DNA of 64,000 nucleotides from Nitratireductor sp. B36 (GCF_020833685.1 NZ_JACKZY010000001.1:694578-758577); one strand, 5' to 3'; shown: positions 7,060-16,600, counted from the stretch's first letter. Program-made: numbers and translations. Notes: generated from the sequence alone by a model not told the origin.

Positions 7060-8110
7060 TGAACCCCATCACCAGTCCGAGTGCTCCCGAGAGCTCTCCA
7101 TTGAGCGTGTGCTTCGCTCCCTCCATGGCAATCGTCGCATAGGAGATTCGCCCTCGGTCCTCCTTAGCCGAAAACGCCATCTCCGGAGCCGTTTCGACCG
7201 CAAGCAAAGCCTCGCGAGCGTGCGACAGATCGAAATTCATGCCGCGGCCATAGCCATTGACGAGATCAGAGTGGCCGTCGACGAAGCCAGCGGCTTCGAT
7301 GAGTTTCTGAACACCGTCGATTTGGGCGGCGGCGAAAGCGAAGGTTTGGCCGCTGCGCCAAAAGGGCGCGCGCTTTCCGCGCGCTTTCTCCGCGGTTTTG
7401 CCAAGAGCCGGGAGAAGCTCGGCATTGCGAGCGAATTCCAGAGCCGTGCCGGCGGCCTTGACGATTTCTCCGGCCACTTCGGCCTTTGAACGGTAAGGAT
7501 CTCGGTCGGCCGCAGGCGAGATGAAAGAGACGCGGAACGATGTTCCTTCGGCCCAAGCCGCTTCCAGCTGCGCGGCGATCTCTGCAACGTTGTTGGCGAT
7601 CGCCACGGCATAGTTGCAACGCCGAGCGTCGTCAGCCAATGCGTCTCCGCCTATTCCAAAGAGCACGTAATCGAGTGCCGGCAGGCCCTGCAGGGCGACG
7701 CTTTGATCAGCAAGATCGCTCGGTAACGGCTCCTCTGCGGCAAGCAATCCCTGCACCTGCCGTAGTGTTACACCGCGCGGGTCCGGCCAAAAGAATACGC
7801 GCTCGAACCGGTTTTCCGCCACCAATGGCCCAAACCGCAGCACGGAGACATGTGCAAAAGCCGACAGCGTATCGGAAAAGCCTGATCGCGCTGCGTCGAG
7901 GTCACCTGCAGAGCCGCTTTCACAGGCCGCGCTCAGGGAGGTCGCAAGCGAGCTGCTCGTTTCGTCGAACCGCGCGAGCGCGGGCGTGACGTAGTTTTCC
8001 AAAACCCTGCTTCCGATCTCCGGAGCGATCGTATCTGGTTCATCCTGCGCGAGGGCCGGCAATGTCAGCAGACACATGGCGAAAACGGATTGGAAAAGGC
8101 GGGCACACAT
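7040..8110 (-). CDS. Imelysin-family (peptidase M75-like) exported protein
   Basis: A 356-residue protein with a cleavable signal peptide (FAMCLLTLPALA then QDEP), followed by an imelysin-like domain. Family signs are the RFGPLVAENRFERVFFWPDPRG segment near residues 95-115, LADQSVALQGLPALDYVLFG, and a late YGRGMNFDLSHAREAL region. The canonical GxHxxE motif of imelysin is not obvious, as in many members thought to bind iron rather than cut proteins. The start is the ATG at 8110 with GGAG upstream. It is the first gene of a two-gene unit with DUF1513. The periplasmic iron-uptake role is inferred from the family. Confidence 0.78.
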   Translation of the reverse strand: MCARLFQSVFAMCLLTLPALAQDEPDTIAPEIGSRVLENYVTPALARFDETSSSLATSLSAACESGSAGDLDAARSGFSDTLSAFAHVSVLRFGPLVAENRFERVFFWPDPRGVTLRQVQGLLAAEEPLPSDLADQSVALQGLPALDYVLFGIGGDALADDARRCNYAVAIANNVAEIAAQLEAAWAEGTSFRVSFISPAADRDPYRSKAEVAGEIVKAAGTALEFARNAELLPALGKTAEKARGKRAPFWRSGQTFAFAAAQIDGVQKLIEAAGFVDGHSDLVNGYGRGMNFDLSHAREALLAVETAPEMAFSAKEDRGRISYATIAMEGAKHTLNGELSGALGLVMGFNALDGD

Positions 8111-8259
8111 CAAAGGTCTCCGTAACCAGATTCTTTATGCTGGCTGTTCTTTGTGCTGGCTGTCGCACCGAAGGGAGAGGAGATGTGCGAGGGCTGGCGG
8201 GAAGCCGGACACTGGCTCCCCTTTCGGCTTACTCTTCCAGAAAGCGTGGAGCAAGGGCA

Positions 8260-9303
8260 TCACGTCACGCGCGATGAAAGTTGATCACGCAGGACAGGAA
8301 GCCGAAGGCCATCATAACCGGTGAGCGCATCTGCATGCCACAGCCCATTCAGCACCGCCTCCTCCGCCACCTCGACTGCGGCACATAGAAACGGTTCAAG
8401 CCGAGCCTCGCCAAGGCGGTCGACCGTATCGATCTCACTGTCGATGGACAAACGGTTGGCGGTGGAAAATGCAATGGCTATATCGCCGCTCTGATCGCCC
8501 CAGTAACTGCCAAGCCGCCCCAGTGCGGCCCCTGCTCGCCGCGAAAGCCTCGAGAGCTGGCGCGAATCAAGCGGTGCATCCGTCGCGTAGATAACGATCA
8601 CCGAGCCTTTGTCGGATGGGTCACGACGCCCGGCTTCGGGCGTAGCGATGCGCTTTCCCAGAACGCGTAAGTCGCCAGGCCGCCCAAAATTGGACAGGAC
8701 CAGCGCGCCGATGATGTGTTCCCTACCGGACGGCAGAGCCACGCGTCGCGAGGCGCTGCCGATGGCTCCTGCAAAGCCGAACGTCCGCATTCCTGTACCG
8801 GCCCCCACAGTGCCTTGTGCAAACTCTGGCCTGGCCGCAGAAATGGCCTCGACGGCCATGGCTTCCGTTACAGCCAGAGCCTGAATGTCACTGACGCGTC
8901 CGTCATTGCATTCCAGAACAAGCGGGTTGACCGTGGCGCGACTGCGACCGATGTCCGGGTTTTGTTCAATCGCCCCGCGGATCAGCGCCGTGGTGCAGGC
9001 GGCGACACCGAATGTGTTGGTCAGAAGGATCGGCGTTTCGATACGCCCAAGCTCAGCGAGTTGCAGGAGTCCCGCGCTCTTTCCAAAGCCATTCAGCACG
9101 GCAAGTCCGGCCGGAACGGGATAGCGGAAGAGGTCCGCATCGTGGGGCACGACGGCTGTGACCCCTGTCCGCGCCGTGCCCTCCAGACAGGTTACATGGC
9201 CAACGCTCACGCCCGGCACGTCAGCGATGGTGTTGGCGGTGCCCGCAGGCAGGTCCCACCAGCTATCCGTGTCTTGAGCCACGGACCGGATCGAGAAGTT
9301 CAT
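8260..9303 (-). CDS. P1/S58-family peptidase (DmpA-like aminopeptidase)
   Basis: A 347-residue member of the L-aminopeptidase/D-esterase (DmpA) family. These proenzymes self-cleave at a Gly-Ser bond to free an N-terminal serine nucleophile. The expected site is visible as G233-S234 in DKGSVIVIYATDAPL. Other family signatures are TIADVPGVSVGH near the N-terminus, LTNTFGVAACTTALIRGA and GTVGAGTGMRTFGFAGAIGS. The chosen ATG at 9303 aligns with the family start; ten residues of upstream open frame were left out. No signal peptide, so likely cytoplasmic. It is transcribed alone; substrate preference (small peptides, amides or beta-peptides) cannot be told. Confidence 0.88.
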   Translation of the reverse strand: MNFSIRSVAQDTDSWWDLPAGTANTIADVPGVSVGHVTCLEGTARTGVTAVVPHDADLFRYPVPAGLAVLNGFGKSAGLLQLAELGRIETPILLTNTFGVAACTTALIRGAIEQNPDIGRSRATVNPLVLECNDGRVSDIQALAVTEAMAVEAISAARPEFAQGTVGAGTGMRTFGFAGAIGSASRRVALPSGREHIIGALVLSNFGRPGDLRVLGKRIATPEAGRRDPSDKGSVIVIYATDAPLDSRQLSRLSRRAGAALGRLGSYWGDQSGDIAIAFSTANRLSIDSEIDTVDRLGEARLEPFLCAAVEVAEEAVLNGLWHADALTGYDGLRLPVLRDQLSSRVT

Positions 9304-9585
9304 ATGAATGCCCCTGTCATGAATCGCCAGCATTCGATTAGATTAGCCGTCTGATTTCCAGTCCTGTGAACCCTCGCCTGCAAAGCACGGCGCTTGCAAG
9401 CCCATCGCGTGCGTGCGATGTTAAGGAGGCGTCCGGGCGACCCGCCCAAGCGGCCATGCCGCCAGACGACCAACCACCTCTCCCAACTCCGAATGACTGA
9501 AGCAGAGCCTTCGCGCCTGCAGGTGGTTTTCTTCTCCATTTCCAGACGTTCGACCATCCTTATCAACGCACTTCTGGGGTTATCC

Positions 9586-10779
9586 ATGCCTTCAAGGCTT
9601 TTTCTGCCAGTGCTTGCACTGGTCGTCTTCTTCGTCGGTGCGACGGAATTCATGATCGCGCCTATCCTGACACCCATAGCGTCGGCTTTTGATGTGTCAC
9701 CCGCTGCAGCTTCCTGGCTGATCTCCGGCTACGCCCTTTCCTATGCGATTGGAGCGCCGATTATCGGCCTTCTCGCCCACAAGATCGACAGGAAGCAACT
9801 CCTGCTCTGTGCGCTGGCGCTCCTCGCAGCTGACGGGCTTGCGGTTGCCTGTGCGCCGACGCTTGGTTCTGCCATTCTCCTTCGCGTGCTTGGCGGAGCG
9901 GCAGCGGCGGCGCTCATCCCCGCCACTTTCGCTCTGATTGCCGACCGATTGCCTGATGCGGACCACGCCCGGGCCATGGGGCTCGTCATGCTGGGCATGA
10001 CGGCCGGGATTGCACTTGGTCCGCCACTTGCCGGTGTTCTCACACAAATGATCGGCTGGCGTGCCCCCTTTCTGGCGAGCGCCGCCGGCTGTGTGGCGCT
10101 GATGCTGCCAGTCAATCTCATTCTGAAAACCGAAAGCCCCCCTCCGTTCAGGCAGGACCGGCCCTGTTTCAAAGATCTCAAGAGAACTGTTCTCATGTTG
10201 ATTGCGGCCAAGGCACTTGGGAACGGATCCGCTGTTGCCGCTTTCGGTCTCAGCGGTGAATTTTTGCGTGAACGATTTACGATCGACACATTTCAGACTG
10301 GTCTTTCGGTTGCCGCCTTCGGTATCGGATTGGCATTTGGGAACCTCTCAATCGGCAATGCCAAACGACTGTTAAGAGACGATCAGACATTGCTCCTCGG
10401 AGCCCTGCTTTTGCTTGCTTTCACCTTGAACCTGTTTCTCTTCGCACCGCTCCCGCTTTATGGGGCGATTCTATGCCTTGGAGGATGGGGTGTGGCGCTG
10501 GGATTTGCCGCACCGGCGAGCACGGCCATGATTGCTCAGCGCGCGGGTCGGGAAAAAGGGTTCCTCCTCGCGCTCTCCGAAAGCGCCAACAACCTCGCAT
10601 TGCTTTCAATGCTCTCTGTCGCAGCGCTCTTGCTGGAAGCATTCGGGGCTAAGGTCGCGGGCGCCACGCTCGGCTTCGGCCTGTCCTTTGGTGCTGGCCT
10701 TCTTCTTCTCTATATTTTGGTCCAGAGTCGGGTTCGAAGATGTGCCGCTGGCTCTTGTGGGACATGCCAGCGGGATTAG
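9586..10779 (+). CDS. MFS transporter, DHA1/AraJ-like
   Basis: A 397-residue major facilitator with about 12 hydrophobic segments. It starts MPSRLFLPVLALVVFFVGATEFMIAPIL, typical of the AraJ/NepI/Cml-like sugar-efflux and drug-efflux branch. The loop 2-3 motif appears as GLLAHKIDRKQ, and RVLGGAAAAALIPATFALIADRL is the helix 4-5 region. The frame is open for 64 codons upstream but contains no MFS-like sequence, so the ATG at 9586 with GGGG before it is preferred. A LysE-family exporter gene follows 37 bp later and a hydrolase after that, possibly one transcript. The substrate is unknown; export is inferred from family. Confidence 0.85.
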   Translation: MPSRLFLPVLALVVFFVGATEFMIAPILTPIASAFDVSPAAASWLISGYALSYAIGAPIIGLLAHKIDRKQLLLCALALLAADGLAVACAPTLGSAILLRVLGGAAAAALIPATFALIADRLPDADHARAMGLVMLGMTAGIALGPPLAGVLTQMIGWRAPFLASAAGCVALMLPVNLILKTESPPPFRQDRPCFKDLKRTVLMLIAAKALGNGSAVAAFGLSGEFLRERFTIDTFQTGLSVAAFGIGLAFGNLSIGNAKRLLRDDQTLLLGALLLLAFTLNLFLFAPLPLYGAILCLGGWGVALGFAAPASTAMIAQRAGREKGFLLALSESANNLALLSMLSVAALLLEAFGAKVAGATLGFGLSFGAGLLLLYILVQSRVRRCAAGSCGTCQRD

Positions 10780-10816
10780 GTTCAAACTCTGCCCACCTTG
10801 CCGAAGTGGAGGAGAT

Positions 10817-11449
10817 ATGGGGCCGTTTGTGATCCTGGCCGGCGTGTTTGCTGTTTTTATCCCGGCGCTGATGCTGCCGGGACCGGATTTTATTGCCGTC
10901 GTGCGTTCCTCAATGACCTGCGGAACAGTGGCCGGACTGTGGACGACACTCGGCGTCTCGCTTTGCCTTGGTATTTATGCAGCCCTCAGTCTTGCTGGTC
11001 TTTCCGCGATCCTGATCGAATATCAATTGCTTGCGTGGGCGGTGCGCATCCTGGGCGGCTGCTATCTCATTTATCTGGGACTTAAACTGCTTTTTGCCCA
11101 GCCCATACGACTGGAAATGAGGGATCACGGAGACAAGCCCAAGGGCAATCCGCTGGTGTTTGGTTTTCTGGTGACATCGACCAATCCCAAAGCGATTGTC
11201 CTCTTCACAAGCGTTTTTGCCACCGCGGTCACGGAGAGCACACCATTCTGGTTGATGTTGCTGATGGTCGTTCTTGTGATTGGAAGCGCGTTGGTTTGGT
11301 ATACCCTTGTTACGCTTTTCATGTCTTCAGCGCCGATCATTCGACGCTTTCAACACCTTCAGCATTGGATAGAGCGCGCCGCCGGCGTGTGTTTCGTGGC
11401 CATCGGAGGCCGGATCCTTTCGGATGCGCGCAATCCGGTAGCAACTTGA
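10817..11449 (+). CDS. LysE/RhtB-family amino-acid exporter
   Basis: A 210-residue membrane protein with about six hydrophobic helices and the family hallmark PGPDFIAVVRSSMTCGTVAGLWTTLG near residues 20-45, plus GFLVTSTNPKAIVLFTSVF in the middle. The start ATG has a perfect GGAGGAG five bases away. LysE/RhtB proteins export amino acids such as lysine, threonine or homoserine lactone; the substrate cannot be assigned. It lies in a run of three same-strand genes with 37- and 18-bp gaps. Confidence 0.88.
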   Translation: MGPFVILAGVFAVFIPALMLPGPDFIAVVRSSMTCGTVAGLWTTLGVSLCLGIYAALSLAGLSAILIEYQLLAWAVRILGGCYLIYLGLKLLFAQPIRLEMRDHGDKPKGNPLVFGFLVTSTNPKAIVLFTSVFATAVTESTPFWLMLLMVVLVIGSALVWYTLVTLFMSSAPIIRRFQHLQHWIERAAGVCFVAIGGRILSDARNPVAT

Positions 11450-11467
11450 TTTTTGCAAGGTTCATAG

Positions 11468-12022
11468 ATGGATATGGATGGCGCTGTTCTTCTCCTGGTC
11501 GATTTCCAACAGGCCTTCGACGGCCCTCCGTGGCCGCAACGCTGGAACAGGGACGTCGACCAGAACGCGCTTGCCGTACTTGAAGCCTGGCGGAAGGCGG
11601 ACCGGCCCATAATCCACGTAAGACATGATTCCGTCGAAACCGGCTCTACGCTTCGCGCCGGCGAACCTGGCCATGCTATGCGCCCGGGGTTTACTCCACT
11701 GCCTGGCGAGCAACTCGTGACAAAGAGCGTCAACTCGGCATTCATCGGTACCGATCTTGACCTCAGGCTACGCCGGCTTGGCGCGAAAACAGTGGTAACG
11801 TGTGGCATTTCCACCGACATGTGCGTTTCGACCACGATCCGCACAGGCGCCAATATGGGGTGGTCCATGGTTCTGGTGGAGGACGCCTGCGACTGTTTCG
11901 ACCTTCCCGACGGACAAGGTGGAACAATCCCTGCAAAAGACCTGCATCGCGCCCATGTCGCTACACTCGGCTTTGAATTCTGCGAGGTCACGACAACCAA
12001 AGCGCTCCTGCAAACTCTTTGA
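11468..12022 (+). CDS. Isochorismatase-family cysteine hydrolase
   Basis: A 184-residue cytoplasmic hydrolase with the Asp-Lys-Cys triad of the family: D12 in LLLVDFQ, K86 in VTKSVNSAF and C119 in GISTDMCVSTT. The preceding VTCGIST carries the usual cis-peptide region. Such enzymes cleave nicotinamide, ureidoacrylate, N-carbamoyl sarcosine or related amides; no residue here fixes the substrate. It follows the LysE gene by 18 bp and is probably the last gene of that unit. Confidence 0.88.
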   Translation: MDMDGAVLLLVDFQQAFDGPPWPQRWNRDVDQNALAVLEAWRKADRPIIHVRHDSVETGSTLRAGEPGHAMRPGFTPLPGEQLVTKSVNSAFIGTDLDLRLRRLGAKTVVTCGISTDMCVSTTIRTGANMGWSMVLVEDACDCFDLPDGQGGTIPAKDLHRAHVATLGFEFCEVTTTKALLQTL

Positions 12023-12074
12023 GACGGCGTAAAAAAACTCTGGAACCTATTTCGGCCACTCCCGTTTTCTTCGC

Positions 12075-12199
12075 AACGGAGCCACCTGTGTCAACCGGGC
12101 ACGACGGTATGGAGAACAGGGACGATTTTCCCGGTTTCCCGCCCTGGCATCAACGCATTGGCATACGTGCTTCTGTCCCGTCCGGGTGGCTCCGTTTTT
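12075..12199 (+). terminator. Long-loop inverted repeat with T-tract; terminator or small structured RNA
   Basis: AACGGAGCCACC (12075-12086) is the exact reverse complement of GGTGGCTCCGTT (12185-12196), and the right arm runs into TTTTT (12195-12199). The 98-nt loop is unusually long for a terminator, so this may be a structured RNA ending in a terminator stem. Confidence 0.5.
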
Positions 12200-12285
12200 C
12201 ACCTCATCCCAAGCCGTGCTTTTTTGAGCGTGCAAGCAAACGCCCCACGTCTGCCTGGGTCTTGGATTTCTATTTGGGCCTTGAA

Positions 12286-12310
12286 TTAATTGAACGTTCG
12301 TTTTATTAAT
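12286..12310. promoter_or_regulatory. Candidate TetR operator
   Basis: Half-sites TGAACG and CGTTTT flank TT, with the exact palindrome GAACGTTC at 12292-12299 and ATTAAT on both sides. It lies 17 bp before the TetR start codon, where autoregulation would act on the ivd-mccB unit. Inference from position and symmetry. Confidence 0.5.
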
Positions 12311-12326
12311 TTCCCAAGGAGATCCC

Positions 12327-12935
12327 ATGGCACGCACGACCGGTTCTGATGGAGAAAAAACCGAAGCGGCGATCCGCGACGCCGCGCTTGACCTGATCTC
12401 GCGCCTCGGCTTCGAGGCCATGTCCATGCGCCAGCTCGCGAGCCAGGTGGGCGTTCAGCCTGCCGCGCTCTACCGCTATTTTCCGACCAAGGAAGAACTG
12501 CTTTTCGCGCTCATGCGCGAGCACATGGAGAACCTGATCGTTTCCTGGGGGGAAGCGCGTCCTGTAGAAGGCACGATTGAAGAAAAGCCCGCAGGACGCC
12601 TCGCTGCTTTCGTTGAAAACCACATCCGCTTTCACCTGGCCCGTCGCAACTCCACTCACGTGAGCAACCTGGAACTGCGCAGCCTTTCCGAGAAACGCCT
12701 CAAGCGCATTCTCGATCTCCGCAGCCAGTATGAAGGCGAGCTCAGGAGCATTCTGACAGACGGCCAGCGCGACAGGGTGTTTCAGATTGACGATGTTTCA
12801 CTGACCGCCATGGCGATCATCCAGATGATCACGGGCGTGATCGTTTGGTTTCGCCCTGAACTGCGGCTTTCGGAGGACGAAGTCGCTGCCAATTACCACA
12901 CCATGACCATGCGCCTTGTAGGCGCTGTGATGTGA
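12327..12935 (+). CDS. TetR/AcrR-family regulator of the isovalerate locus
   Basis: A 202-residue regulator. The N-terminal helix-turn-helix (about 12-60) reads [46 protein letters not shown] when taken in pieces, a standard TetR DNA-binding domain; the rest is a helical ligand domain with no recognisable ligand signature. AAGGAG lies just before the ATG. It is 13 bp upstream of ivd on the same strand, so it probably represses its own operon and responds to an acyl-CoA or branched acid. This role is inferred from position. Confidence 0.88.
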   Translation: MARTTGSDGEKTEAAIRDAALDLISRLGFEAMSMRQLASQVGVQPAALYRYFPTKEELLFALMREHMENLIVSWGEARPVEGTIEEKPAGRLAAFVENHIRFHLARRNSTHVSNLELRSLSEKRLKRILDLRSQYEGELRSILTDGQRDRVFQIDDVSLTAMAIIQMITGVIVWFRPELRLSEDEVAANYHTMTMRLVGAVM

Positions 12936-12948
12936 TCGGAGGAGACCG

Positions 12949-14109
12949 ATGTATACGGGATCGATGAATTTCGGACTTGGCGAGGACATCGACGCGCTGC
13001 GGGAGATGACCCACCGCTTTGCGCAGGAAAAGGTCGCGCCCCTCGCTGCAGGCATCGACGAAAGCAACGAGTTTCCCGCCCATCTCTGGCAGGAGATGGG
13101 GGCTCTTGGCCTGCTCGGCATGACCGTCGATCCCGATTATGGCGGCTCGGGCCTCGGCTATCTGGCGCATGTGGTGGCCATGGAAGAAATCTCGCGGGCA
13201 TCCGCCTCGGTCGGCCTCTCGTATGGCGCGCACTCCAATCTGTGCGTGAACCAGATACGCCGCTGGGGAAATGACGCACAGAAGGAGAGGTATCTGCCCG
13301 CCCTGTGCTCTGGCGAGACAGTGGGCGCGCTCGCCATGTCGGAGACGGGTGCCGGTTCGGATGTGGTGTCGATGAAACTGCGGGCGGAAAAGCGAAACGA
13401 CCGCTTTGTCCTCAACGGCTCCAAGATGTGGATCACCAACGGGCCCGACGCCGGCACACTGGTGGTCTATGCAAAGACCGATCCAAACGCTGGACCGCGC
13501 GGCATCACGGCCTTCATCATTGAGCGCGACATGAAGGGGTTTTCGGTTGCCCAGAAGCTCGACAAGCTCGGCATGCGTGGATCCAACACGGGTGAGCTGG
13601 TCTTCGAAGACGTCGAGGTGCCGTTCGAAAATATGCTGGGTGAGGAAGGCAAGGGCGTCAATGTCTTGATGTCGGGTCTCGATTTTGAGCGCGTGGTGCT
13701 GGCAGGCGGGCCAGTGGGGATCATGGCTGCCTGTCTTGACGTCGCGGCCCCCTATGTGCGGGAGCGGGAGCAATTCGGCCAGGCCGTTGGCTCTTTCCAA
13801 CTCGTACAGGGCAAGCTGGCCGACATGTACACAACGATGAACGCCTGCCGTGCCTATGTGTATGCGGTGGCTGCCGCATGCGATCGCGGCGAGACGACCC
13901 GCAAAGACGCGGCGGGCTGCATCCTTTATGCGGCTGAGAAAGCGACACAGACCGCACTGGACGCGATCCAGCTTCTGGGTGGCAATGGCTATGTGAACGA
14001 GTTTCCAGCAGGGCGACTATTGCGGGATGCGAAGCTCTATGAGATCGGCGCCGGCACGAGCGAAATCAGGCGTTGGCTGATCGGACGCGAGATGATGTCG
14101 GAGGCGTGA
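12949..14109 (+). CDS. ivd: Isovaleryl-CoA dehydrogenase
   Basis: A 386-residue acyl-CoA dehydrogenase that oxidises isovaleryl-CoA to 3-methylcrotonyl-CoA in leucine breakdown, passing electrons to ETF and ETF-QO (encoded at 34717-36399). FAD/acyl-CoA motifs are present: [12 protein letters not shown] (128-139), WITNGPDA, and the C-terminal [22 protein letters not shown]. The catalytic glutamate is E247 in [14 protein letters not shown], the position that distinguishes isovaleryl-CoA dehydrogenase from most family members. GGAGGA precedes the ATG. It lies between the TetR gene and mccB. Confidence 0.94.
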   Translation: MYTGSMNFGLGEDIDALREMTHRFAQEKVAPLAAGIDESNEFPAHLWQEMGALGLLGMTVDPDYGGSGLGYLAHVVAMEEISRASASVGLSYGAHSNLCVNQIRRWGNDAQKERYLPALCSGETVGALAMSETGAGSDVVSMKLRAEKRNDRFVLNGSKMWITNGPDAGTLVVYAKTDPNAGPRGITAFIIERDMKGFSVAQKLDKLGMRGSNTGELVFEDVEVPFENMLGEEGKGVNVLMSGLDFERVVLAGGPVGIMAACLDVAAPYVREREQFGQAVGSFQLVQGKLADMYTTMNACRAYVYAVAAACDRGETTRKDAAGCILYAAEKATQTALDAIQLLGGNGYVNEFPAGRLLRDAKLYEIGAGTSEIRRWLIGREMMSEA

Positions 14110-14266
14110 GAACCATTGATGCGGTTGGCCAGCTGCCGGAAAATCGCTTTTATGGTCCTCCAATCCATTGATGCACTGCCAATGATGCACTTTGCCGACA
14201 GCGCCGTTATATGAACAATATCCCCCACCACCGGGATAAAGACCCGCAAGGATCGCAGGAGATTGC
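14110..14266. repeat. Repeated CCATTGATGC elements in the ivd-mccB gap
   Basis: The decamer CCATTGATGC occurs twice (about 14113-14122 and 14164-14173), with a related CAATGATGC just after. The 157-bp gap between two genes of one pathway is longer than usual, so this may be a control region for mccB. Function is unknown. Confidence 0.35.
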
Positions 14267-15874
14267 ATGACCGTCCTTCAATCGCAACTTTCCCCCTCCT
14301 CCGACGCATACAGGGCCAATTTCGACCGGATGCAGTCGCTGGTGGGCGAAATGGCCGAGAAGGCTGCCTTGATCGAGCGCGGCGGATCAGATGAAGCGCG
14401 GGAACGCCATCTCAAGCGTGGCAAGCTCCTGCCGCGCGAACGTCTTGCGCAATTGCTCGATGTGGGTGCCCCCTTTCTCGAGATCGGCCAGTTTGCCGCC
14501 TTCGACATGTATGGCGGAGACATTGCTTCCGCAGGTCTGATTGCAGGGGTCGGGCGGATCGAAGGGCGCGAATGCGTCATCGTGGTCAACGATGCGACCG
14601 TGAAAGGCGGCACGTATTATCCTCTTACGGTGAAAAAGCATCTGCGTGCCCAGGAAATTGCGCTGGAGAACAATCTTCCCTGCATCTACCTGGTGGATTC
14701 GGGCGGCGCCAACCTGCCCAACCAGGACGAGGTTTTTCCCGATCGGGATCATTTCGGCCGCATCTTCTACAATCAGGCGAACATGTCTGCGAAAGGCATT
14801 CCCCAAATTGCCTGCGTGATGGGGTCATGCACCGCCGGCGGCGCCTATGTGCCGGCGATGAGCGACGAAACAGTAATGGTGAAGGGCAATGCCACCATTT
14901 TTCTCGGCGGCCCGCCGCTGGTGAAGGCCGCGACCGGCGAAGTGGTTACTGCGGAAGAGCTGGGTGGCGCGGAGGTACACACACGCGAATCCGGCGTGGC
15001 CGATCACTACGCGCTCGACGATGAACATGCGCTCGCCATCGTGAGGCGCATCGTCAAAAACCTGAATCGAAAGAAGACCATATCGCTCGATCTTCGCAAA
15101 CCGATTCCACCTGTCTACGATCCGCGTGAGATCTACGGCATCATTCCCGCCGATACCCGCCAGCCCTACGATGTGCGCGAGGTGATCGCACGCGTGGTGG
15201 ACGGCTCGGAGTTCGATGAATTCAAGGCCAATTACGGCACCACGCTGATCACCGGTTTTGCCCATATTTACGGAATTCCGGTGGGCATTCTGGCAAATAA
15301 CGGTGTTCTTTTCTCCGAAAGCGCATTGAAAGGTGCCCATTTCATCGAATTGTGCTGCCAGCGAAAGATCCCTCTTGTGTTCCTGCAGAACATCACCGGG
15401 TTCATGGTCGGGCGCAAATACGAGGCCGGCGGCATTGCACGCGACGGCGCCAAACTGGTGACGGCGGTGGCGACAGCTCAGGTGCCGAAAGTCACGGCCA
15501 TCATCGGCGGTTCATTCGGCGCCGGCAATTACGGCATGTGTGGCCGCGCCTATTCCCCCCGATTCCTCTGGATGTGGCCGAATGCGCGCATTTCGGTGAT
15601 GGGCGGAGAACAGGCAGCCACTGTCCTTTCCATCGTCAAGCGAGAAGGCATCGAAAGGAAGGGGGGAAGCTGGAGCGCGGAGGAAGAGGCCGAGTTTCGC
15701 AAACCCATTCTCGAAAAATACGAGCGCGAAGGCCATCCGCTATACTCGAGCGCCCGCCTTTGGGATGACGGGATCGTCGATCCTGCAAAAACTCGGGAAG
15801 TTCTCGCTCTCTCCCTGGGTGCTGCGCTGAACGCGCCGATCCCCGACACAAAATTCGGCGTGTTCAGAATGTAG
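14267..15874 (+). CDS. mccB: Methylcrotonyl-CoA carboxylase, carboxyltransferase (beta) subunit
   Basis: A 535-residue carboxyltransferase that moves CO2 from carboxybiotin to 3-methylcrotonyl-CoA. Diagnostic stretches include [24 protein letters not shown] in the N-half, [19 protein letters not shown] (positions about 138-156), [29 protein letters not shown] and, in the C-half, [22 protein letters not shown] with [16 protein letters not shown]. This matches MccB/LiuB rather than propionyl-CoA carboxylase beta. GCAGGAG lies before the ATG. The biotin subunit, normally the next gene or two along, is encoded 5.4 kb downstream beyond two opposite-strand genes. Confidence 0.94.
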   Translation: MTVLQSQLSPSSDAYRANFDRMQSLVGEMAEKAALIERGGSDEARERHLKRGKLLPRERLAQLLDVGAPFLEIGQFAAFDMYGGDIASAGLIAGVGRIEGRECVIVVNDATVKGGTYYPLTVKKHLRAQEIALENNLPCIYLVDSGGANLPNQDEVFPDRDHFGRIFYNQANMSAKGIPQIACVMGSCTAGGAYVPAMSDETVMVKGNATIFLGGPPLVKAATGEVVTAEELGGAEVHTRESGVADHYALDDEHALAIVRRIVKNLNRKKTISLDLRKPIPPVYDPREIYGIIPADTRQPYDVREVIARVVDGSEFDEFKANYGTTLITGFAHIYGIPVGILANNGVLFSESALKGAHFIELCCQRKIPLVFLQNITGFMVGRKYEAGGIARDGAKLVTAVATAQVPKVTAIIGGSFGAGNYGMCGRAYSPRFLWMWPNARISVMGGEQAATVLSIVKREGIERKGGSWSAEEEAEFRKPILEKYEREGHPLYSSARLWDDGIVDPAKTREVLALSLGAALNAPIPDTKFGVFRM

Positions 15875-15891
15875 GAAACGGACAGGCAGCG

Positions 15892-16509
15892 TCAGTTGCT
15901 GCGCTGCCGGTCGCCATTGATAAACTCCATAACGAGGCGGTGGACATTGCCGCCATCGCCCATTTCGACGCGATCGAACTCGCGGCTGCGCTGTCGCTGT
16001 TCCTGAGAGAGTCTTCCCAAGTGTTCCTGCAGTGTCGCGCGCACTTTCTGACACCCAGGATCATTCTCGGCCCGCAATCCGACCGACACGGCTTCGATCT
16101 GCTTCACCATGTCGGTAATGATCTCTCCATGGACGCGCTCGTGCGCCCTCACCCCCTCAATGAAGCGCTCCCAGGCCAAACGTGTCTGCGATGACAGAGA
16201 CCCGGATATCTGTGGCAGACGGTAGGTGATGATCAGTTTCGGCGTTGCTGAAGCCAGAACGCAGGCTCCATCCTTGCGTGGCTGATAATCGCGACGCCAG
16301 GTCAGTTTGAAATCCGTGTAGGCGATCACCCGACGCACGCCCAGTTTGGGGCCGTTCTCACCGATGGACTTGTAGAGATCTAGCGCCGTTGATCCAGAGA
16401 TGGCGTAGGGTTCCACCCGTTCAATGGGCTTCCACTCGGCAAGTGCGGAAGCGGGAAGCAAAGCCGTGGCCGCGGCCAGGACGATCCAAGATATTTTGGC
16501 CAATTCCAA
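15892..16509 (-). CDS. Secreted DUF922 protein, HExxH-type predicted metalloprotease
   Basis: A protein of about 205 residues when started at TTG 16509, which has GGGGG five bases upstream and gives a clean signal peptide (ISWIVLAAATALLPASALA then EWKP). The longer open frame upstream runs through a hairpin and is unlikely to be coding. Residues H123-E124-R-V-H127 (RAHERVHGEI) match the HExxH zinc motif; the family is annotated as predicted secreted Zn-dependent protease (DUF922). The C-terminal region is charged and helical. It lies downstream of the giant barrel gene on the same strand, possibly co-transcribed with it although a strong hairpin lies between. Activity is predicted only. Confidence 0.75.
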   Translation of the reverse strand: MELAKISWIVLAAATALLPASALAEWKPIERVEPYAISGSTALDLYKSIGENGPKLGVRRVIAYTDFKLTWRRDYQPRKDGACVLASATPKLIITYRLPQISGSLSSQTRLAWERFIEGVRAHERVHGEIITDMVKQIEAVSVGLRAENDPGCQKVRATLQEHLGRLSQEQRQRSREFDRVEMGDGGNVHRLVMEFINGDRQRSN

Positions 16510-16560
16510 TGCCCCCGTTTGTTGCCAACGGCCTCTGCTGCAGTGCCGACATTCACGTAG

Positions 16561-16600
16561 CAGATCGCCAGGGCGTCTGGAAAGACGCCCTGGCGATCTG
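16561..16600. repeat. 17-bp perfect hairpin between giant barrel gene and DUF922 gene
   Basis: CAGATCGCCAGGGCGTC (16561-16577) pairs exactly with 16584-16600 around the loop TGGAAA; outside it GACATT (16548-16553) and AATGTC (16601-16606) also match. No T-tract follows on either strand, so it is more like an RNA-processing or attenuating hairpin, or an intergenic repeat, than a simple terminator. Confidence 0.7.

Larger units (their letters stand above)
12023..12326. other. 304-bp intergenic region before the TetR gene
   Basis: No gene is seen. It holds a 12-bp perfect inverted repeat spanning 12075-12196 followed by T5 (terminator-like) and a palindromic TetR-type operator candidate at 12286-12310 just before the TetR start. 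Confidence 0.5.
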
